Source: an uncultured Eubacteriales bacterium (lineage in GTDB: Bacteria > Bacillota > Clostridia > Lachnospirales > Anaerotignaceae). Taken from it: DNA of 11,505 bases. The stretch is from NCBI GenBank assembly GCA_900546215.1, contig URCD01000078.1, positions 1 to 11,505 of the forward strand, given 5' to 3'. Made by a program: the position numbers and the translations under genes. This document shows positions 7,963 to 11,505 of this stretch, one piece after another (the first letter of the stretch is position 1; each line of letters opens with the position of its first letter). The notes under the pieces were generated by a model that did no database searches, was not told the origin of the DNA, and saw only the letters and a program-made list of their open reading frames with translations.

Positions 7963-10776
7963 TTAAAATACTGATTTAATATCGTAGCACATGCCGCTTC
8001 CGTCGACCTTTATTGTAAGAGTTTTAAAGCTGTTGTTAAGACTGCCGGCAGATGTCCAAAGACTTGGCAGATTGATATATCTGATACCATCCTTAACAGT
8101 ATTCCAGCCGGAATATCCGCTGGCTGATACAACGTACACATTTTTCCCACTGTTCTTTATTGTGTTAAGTGCACTTTTAAACAGGTCTCCTTCAAGAGTA
8201 TCGCTGAAATTGCTTGGCGTAACATCCATTACAAATACAACGTTCGTATTTCCGGCACTTGTAATGTCGTTAGAAAATCTCTGCCATTGACTTGCCTGTG
8301 TATTTCTGAGGCCGCCGTTTTTTGCAGTAAGTTCAACTACACTCAAATTAGCGTTTGAGTAATTATGGAATGCGTAAGTTGAACTATACTTAATTGTCTC
8401 TACAGATGAACCTGCTGAGATATCGGTTCCGCCTGCGAATATCATTAAATCACTATTATTCTGAAGAGCATTGTTTACTGCTATTCTTGCATCAGTATAT
8501 TCTGACGGTTTATTTTCACCTGAATATACAACGTTTCCTGCAAGAGTTAAATAGAATGAACCTTCAACCTTACTGTCTATACCAACATTCTGACTGTCTG
8601 TGAATGACGGTGTTGCAGGCACATTGGATACTCCATCAGCAACAACCGCTCTAATATTATCAAATGCTGTACTCATATCACCAGTATTTGTATTGGTAAG
8701 CGCTGCAACATATATTGTTTCCAATTTTATCGGATAAGTTGCACCTGAAGGAACAGTCGCAGTAACATCTTTCCATCCGCTCCAGTTGAGGTCCTTTGTA
8801 AAATCAATCGTATATGTATTTCCTGAGGCGTCGGTTATTTTTCCCCTTACCCACTGGTCAGTTCCGTTTCCTTTAACTGACATAGTAATTTTATCGGGAG
8901 TTCCGTTGAATACAATCGGACTGTTAAGCTTAGCATATGCCGCCTGAGTTTCGTCTGAAGCAGCAAATTTGTAGTTGATTTGAAGCCCCTTGCTTCCATC
9001 TGATGCTTCTGAAGTTACAGCAGTGCTTCCTGTTATTGATGTAGGATATGAACTGAATGTAACAGCAGGAGAGCCTTCAAAAGACTCTACAGTCTTCATT
9101 GTTCCGCCAACTGATACAGCAATATGGCATACAGCTGTACCGCTAATGCATGTTATATATCCTGTGCCATCGTTTACCGCAGTAAACGTTCCAGAACTTG
9201 GGCTGATTGTTCCAAGCTCCTCATTTGAAAGTACAAAAGATATTCCCTGGGGTGACAACGGCGCTGAATAACCTTCCGAATCTATACCTGTAAATGAGAA
9301 TGCAACTGTCTGACCTTTGTTCAGACTTACTGCACTTACAGAAGGAGTCATAGAAACAGGATAGGAATAAACTACACTTGCAACTGCCGTATATCCGCCG
9401 TATGAAGCCGTAACCGTTATAACTCCCGGTTCGTAAACTGTAAGCATATTACCGCTTACGCTTCCATTTCCTCCAATTACACTGTAGACAACCTGATCAT
9501 CAGGAATGCTTACTTTATTATAGTAGCTGTCAAAGCCTGTAAGCTTAAGCGATACACTTTCGCCAACGAACGCTCTGGAGGAAGCAGCCTCAAGCTTGAG
9601 TTGAGTAAGACTTCCTGTCTGCGATGTATTATATACCCCAAGGGCTGTCATTATTTTTCTCTGAGATCCCTCTGAAACAGTGTTTTTAACTGTCAGGTCA
9701 TCATCGTCTATGGTTTCAGCTACCATTGTACTGGAGCCTCCACCATCAAGATGCATAGCGTTATAAGCTCCGTATTCCTTTAAAAGCACTGCCATTTCAT
9801 CATGTGTCGCGCCTATACTTGTACCTCTTCCGTCTACAACCATAAGTATAAGCTTATTTCCATCCTGAGATATGCCAAGGGCAGTTCTGGGCTGCCTTCC
9901 TGTAATTATTGTTCCGTCAGATACTTTTTCTCCATTGACAAGTATTCTTCCAGCACCGCCGACAGCAGTTTGGATAGAATCTAGGTCAATAGAAGAGTTA
10001 ATCTGAGTTGAAACATGGTCGCCGACCTTAAAGTTTTCATTTACATAATCAGCATAGATGCCCTTTACAATAATAAGATATCCATTTCCAGAGGGGCATA
10101 CAACAGTCTCTCCCGGCTGAGATATATATGTAATAGTATCGTTCTCGACAACTAATTTAACAAGACTGTCAATTCTTTTGTCAATATCCGCTGTATTTGG
10201 TGCAGCAGCTTCACTAAAATAAATTGGGTATACAAGCTCCGTTATCTTATTAAACGACGCAAGTTCAAGCTTTGCTCCGGCATCATTTATAAAATCAGCC
10301 GTAAATGTGAGATAATCGATAAAGCTGTTTCCAGTCTCGCTCATAAAATATGCTGCATATTCCTTTGAACTGAGGTTTTTATCTGTACCAACAGAAATCA
10401 GTTCTCCGTCTGATATAACCGGTCCAAATGAAGCGGAATATGTTCCGGTAAGTCCAAAGAAATCAGCGTTTACGCCGGCTACTGCCCCACTGTCGTTAAG
10501 GAGTTTTAAGGCAGTTTCCTTAAGTCCGTATTCTGTTGAGCTTTCAACAGGAGATATTTTTACATTATCCGATGTAAGGTCAATTGTAAGAGTATGTATA
10601 TTCTGCCATCCGTCGGTAGCTAAACGGTGTTCATAACCATAGGTTACTCCCTTTGTAACAATCTCCTCAGTTTTTTCACTGTAAAGGTTGTCAGCCATTG
10701 CGACAGAAGTTAAACTTAACGACAGGCAGAGAGCCATAAACGCCGCTTTGGCTGGCTTAAGGTACTTATTCATCAT
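7963..10776 (-). CDS. Secreted phosphodiester glycosidase (NAGPA) family multidomain protein
   Basis: A 937-residue exported protein. Residues 1-28 are a signal peptide (Lys-rich start, hydrophobic core, AMA cleavage site). Residues about 95-385 form the NAGPA (phosphodiester glycosidase) domain: GVNADFF at 101-107, RQPRTALG at 294-301, VVDGRG at 313-318 and HLDGGGSSTM at 342-351. Two Ig-like beta domains follow (about 388-475 and 476-557), then a carbohydrate-binding-like beta sandwich (about 561-712). A C-terminal domain (about 735-905) has a metallophosphoesterase-like pattern but lacks the metal-binding His motifs. Known relatives remove sugar-phosphodiester caps or act on exopolysaccharide. 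There is no SLH, sortase or membrane anchor. Start: two ATGs in tandem (10776, 10773) follow AAGGAG, and the second has the better spacing. It is coupled to the upstream gene, whose stop is one base away. Domain one is confident; substrate unknown. Confidence 0.88.
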   Translation of the reverse strand: MMNKYLKPAKAAFMALCLSLSLTSVAMADNLYSEKTEEIVTKGVTYGYEHRLATDGWQNIHTLTIDLTSDNVKISPVESSTEYGLKETALKLLNDSGAVAGVNADFFGLTGTYSASFGPVISDGELISVGTDKNLSSKEYAAYFMSETGNSFIDYLTFTADFINDAGAKLELASFNKITELVYPIYFSEAAAPNTADIDKRIDSLVKLVVENDTITYISQPGETVVCPSGNGYLIIVKGIYADYVNENFKVGDHVSTQINSSIDLDSIQTAVGGAGRILVNGEKVSDGTIITGRQPRTALGISQDGNKLILMVVDGRGTSIGATHDEMAVLLKEYGAYNAMHLDGGGSSTMVAETIDDDDLTVKNTVSEGSQRKIMTALGVYNTSQTGSLTQLKLEAASSRAFVGESVSLKLTGFDSYYNKVSIPDDQVVYSVIGGNGSVSGNMLTVYEPGVITVTASYGGYTAVASVVYSYPVSMTPSVSAVSLNKGQTVAFSFTGIDSEGYSAPLSPQGISFVLSNEELGTISPSSGTFTAVNDGTGYITCISGTAVCHIAVSVGGTMKTVESFEGSPAVTFSSYPTSITGSTAVTSEASDGSKGLQINYKFAASDETQAAYAKLNSPIVFNGTPDKITMSVKGNGTDQWVRGKITDASGNTYTIDFTKDLNWSGWKDVTATVPSGATYPIKLETIYVAALTNTNTGDMSTAFDNIRAVVADGVSNVPATPSFTDSQNVGIDSKVEGSFYLTLAGNVVYSGENKPSEYTDARIAVNNALQNNSDLMIFAGGTDISAGSSVETIKYSSTYAFHNYSNANLSVVELTAKNGGLRNTQASQWQRFSNDITSAGNTNVVFVMDVTPSNFSDTLEGDLFKSALNTIKNSGKNVYVVSASGYSGWNTVKDGIRYINLPSLWTSAGSLNNSFKTLTIKVDGSGMCYDIKSVF

Positions 10777-10777
10777 A

Positions 10778-11263
10778 TCACTCCTTGATGCTTTGTGTTA
10801 TTTCATATCCGCCTTTAACAAAGAACTCCGCTTTACCTTCAGCATAAAGACCATCTCCATCCTCAATTATTACATAAAGATGATTGTTATTTGTCTCTTC
10901 TCCTTCAGTAAGCGAAATTCCTTCGGTGATGTTAATGAGTTCCTTTTCGCACACAGCCGACATTCTCCCCTTTGTTACTATTACCACTGAGCCTTTTGCG
11001 AATTTAACAAACTGACCCTTATCAATCTCGGCGGAATCATATACTGAATTGGTATATAAATTGCTTGTATATGAGTCAATTTGATCTTGGACATTGTCTA
11101 TTTCCTCAACTATACCGTTTTCAACAGTTGCATGAAGAACAGACAATACCCTATTCTCTTTATCATTTGTATTGGAGATTCTATGTACTTTTAAGGAAAC
11201 ACAGGTTGTTATAAAAGCTGCTACAGTAACTATTAAAGCGACAGCAGTTTTCTTGTTTCTCAT
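10778..11263 (-). CDS. Hypothetical single-pass membrane protein, 161 residues
   Basis: Family not recognised. The protein has a basic start (MRNKK), a hydrophobic segment at about 6-24 that could be a membrane anchor or signal peptide, a coiled-coil-like acidic stretch at about 48-70 (VENGIVEEIDNVQDQIDSY), and a beta-rich C-terminal half (KGSVVIVTKGR, LYVIIEDGDGLYAEG, AEFFVKGGYEI). Cys21 is not in a convincing lipobox (ITTC). Bulk is predicted outside the cell. A GTG at 11272 gives a three-residue longer form, but the ATG at 11263 is preferred because GGTGGT (11268-11273) then lies five bases before it. It is the first gene after the candidate promoter and terminator, and its last codons carry the ribosome binding site of the glycosidase gene, so the two proteins are probably made together. 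Real gene: likely; function: unknown. Confidence 0.8.
   Translation of the reverse strand: MRNKKTAVALIVTVAAFITTCVSLKVHRISNTNDKENRVLSVLHATVENGIVEEIDNVQDQIDSYTSNLYTNSVYDSAEIDKGQFVKFAKGSVVIVTKGRMSAVCEKELINITEGISLTEGEETNNNHLYVIIEDGDGLYAEGKAEFFVKGGYEITQSIKE
10781..10786 (-). promoter_or_regulatory. Ribosome binding site of the glycosidase gene inside the preceding gene
   Basis: AAGGAG forms the last two sense codons (Lys-Glu) of the 161-residue protein. GGAG is four bases from the ATG at 10776 and seven from the ATG at 10773, so the second ATG may be the true start. The arrangement implies translational coupling. Confidence 0.65.
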
Positions 11264-11267
11264 TTTT

Positions 11268-11273
11268 ACCACC
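11268..11273 (-). promoter_or_regulatory. Ribosome binding site deciding the start of the 161-residue protein
   Basis: GGTGGT lies five bases before the ATG at 11263 and overlaps the alternative GTG at 11272. A ribosome using it would start at the ATG, so the shorter form is preferred. Confidence 0.6.
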
Positions 11274-11311
11274 GTATACTTATATTAACATAATATTTTT
11301 ATTCTATCCGT

Positions 11312-11328
11312 CGTTGGAAAATCCAACG
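11312..11328 (-). promoter_or_regulatory. Palindrome at the predicted transcript 5' end
   Basis: CGTTGGA and TCCAACG form a perfect 7-bp inverted repeat with a 3-base TTT loop on the minus strand. Its first base coincides with the start site predicted from the candidate promoter. It could be a repressor operator or, in RNA, a 5'-terminal hairpin that protects the transcript. The repeat is seen directly; either role is inference. Confidence 0.45.
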
Positions 11329-11334
11329 CAATAA

Positions 11335-11364
11335 AATATAGATATATAAAATACTGATTTACAA
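11335..11364 (-). promoter_or_regulatory. Candidate sigma-A promoter of the wall polymer operon
   Basis: On the minus strand TTGTAA (11359-11364) and TATATT (11335-11340) are separated by 18 bases, four and five of six matches to the sigma-A consensus. The spacer is very AT-rich. The predicted start is near 11328-11329, giving a leader of about 65 bases before the ATG at 11263. It lies between the upstream terminator and the first gene, the place expected for the operon promoter. AT-rich sequence makes chance matches common. Confidence 0.4.
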
Positions 11365-11413
11365 AGTACGGATATATCTTTCCTTCATTCTTTCCTATGA
11401 CCAGAAACGAATG

Positions 11414-11449
11414 AAAGAAAAAGAGTAAGAGCAGCGTTAAGCTGTTCTT
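11414..11449 (-). terminator. Intrinsic terminator of the upstream gene
   Basis: On the minus strand AAGAACAGC pairs with GCTGCTCTT across a TTAAC loop, a 9-bp stem with one A-C mismatch (11427-11449). It is followed by ACTCTTTTTCTTT, a T-rich tract. It lies directly after the TAG at 11453-11455 and before the candidate promoter, so it separates the upstream unit from the wall polymer operon. Confidence 0.65.
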
Positions 11450-11452
11450 GAT

Positions 11453-11505
11453 CTATAAGCATCCGCAGGATGCGCCGCCGCAGAAAAAGCCACCCACAAC
11501 GCAGC
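11453..11505 (-). CDS. 3' end of an upstream gene with a cysteine-rich C-terminus, partial
   Basis: Only the last 16 codons are in the window: CVVGGFFCGGASCGCL then TAG. The frame is chosen because its stop lies three bases before a well-formed terminator stem, whereas one other open frame stops in the terminator loop and the third runs through it. Four cysteines in 16 residues suggest a metal-binding or disulfide-rich tail, but the family cannot be named. The DNA also holds a 6-bp inverted repeat (GCATCC/GGATGC, 11459-11473). The gene is likely a separate transcription unit from the wall polymer genes. Confidence 0.45.
   Translation of the reverse strand, partial: CVVGGFFCGGASCGCL

Noticed and set aside
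7964..7978. A 15-base match (TAAAATACTGATTTA) shared with 11347-11361
   Set aside because: One copy encodes the end of the glycosidase gene and the other overlaps the candidate promoter. The string is AT-rich and a single 15-base match can arise by chance, so no repeat element is claimed.
8990..9271. A 93-codon plus-strand open frame inside the glycosidase gene
   Set aside because: It is antisense to a continuous multidomain frame and has no family pattern.
11199..11212. Lipoprotein signal at the N-terminus of the 161-residue protein (ITTC, Cys21)
   Set aside because: The residue before Cys is Thr, which does not fit the usual Gly, Ala or Ser of a lipobox.
11341..11378. GATATAT and ATATATC inverted arms around the promoter region
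   Set aside because: They are short, AT-only in their core and self-palindromic (GATATATC), so they are likely by chance in this AT-rich spacer.
11437..11505. Alternative partial frame ending AYRSRTA at the right edge
   Set aside because: Its stop falls inside the terminator loop, while the frame ending at 11453 stops just before the stem, which fits a gene end much better.

Overview
The window looks like part of a chromosome of an AT-rich, Gram-positive anaerobe of the class Clostridia (Bacillota). The reasons are the strong GGAGG-type ribosome binding sites, the tightly packed co-directional genes, the CsaB/TagA/DUF4330 gene combination and the codon use. The genus cannot be fixed from this sequence. 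No rRNA, tRNA, mobile element or CRISPR array was seen.

Every gene lies on the minus strand, so the biological order runs from the right edge to the left. At the far right (11453-11505) is the 3' end of an unrelated upstream gene, with a good intrinsic terminator directly after it. A 189-base gap follows (11264-11452). It holds a candidate sigma-A promoter and a perfect 7-bp palindrome at its predicted start site. Then come nine co-directional genes: a small membrane-anchored protein of unknown function; a large secreted phosphodiester glycosidase (NAGPA) family protein with Ig-like, carbohydrate-binding-like and degenerate phosphoesterase-like domains; a GC-rich hairpin; a MurJ-family flippase; an O-antigen ligase/Wzy-like polymerase; a GT4 glycosyltransferase; two tandem DUF4330 proteins; a fused GT4-CsaB protein; and a TagA/WecG glycosyltransferase cut by the left edge. 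Gaps are 1 to 24 bases except before murJ (71 bases). Several ribosome binding sites lie inside the end of the preceding gene, so the set behaves as one operon, perhaps with a modulated step at the hairpin.

Together the genes suggest synthesis and export of a pyruvylated secondary cell wall polymer. TagA would commit a lipid-linked GlcNAc to the pathway by adding ManNAc. The two GT4 domains would extend the unit. CsaB would add ketal pyruvate, the modification that SLH-domain proteins bind. MurJ (or a MurJ-like Wzx) would flip the unit, and the Wzy-like protein would polymerise or ligate it outside. The secreted NAGPA-family protein may trim or modify phosphodiester-linked glycans. The DUF4330 proteins are predicted single-pass membrane proteins of unknown role. 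No SLH-domain protein lies in the window, so the link to S-layer anchoring is an inference from CsaB.

Nothing here is clearly a wholly new system. The least explained parts are the one-polypeptide GT4-CsaB fusion, the DUF4330 pair, the 161-residue unknown protein coupled to the glycosidase, the degenerate phosphoesterase-like tail, and the leader and intercistronic hairpins.
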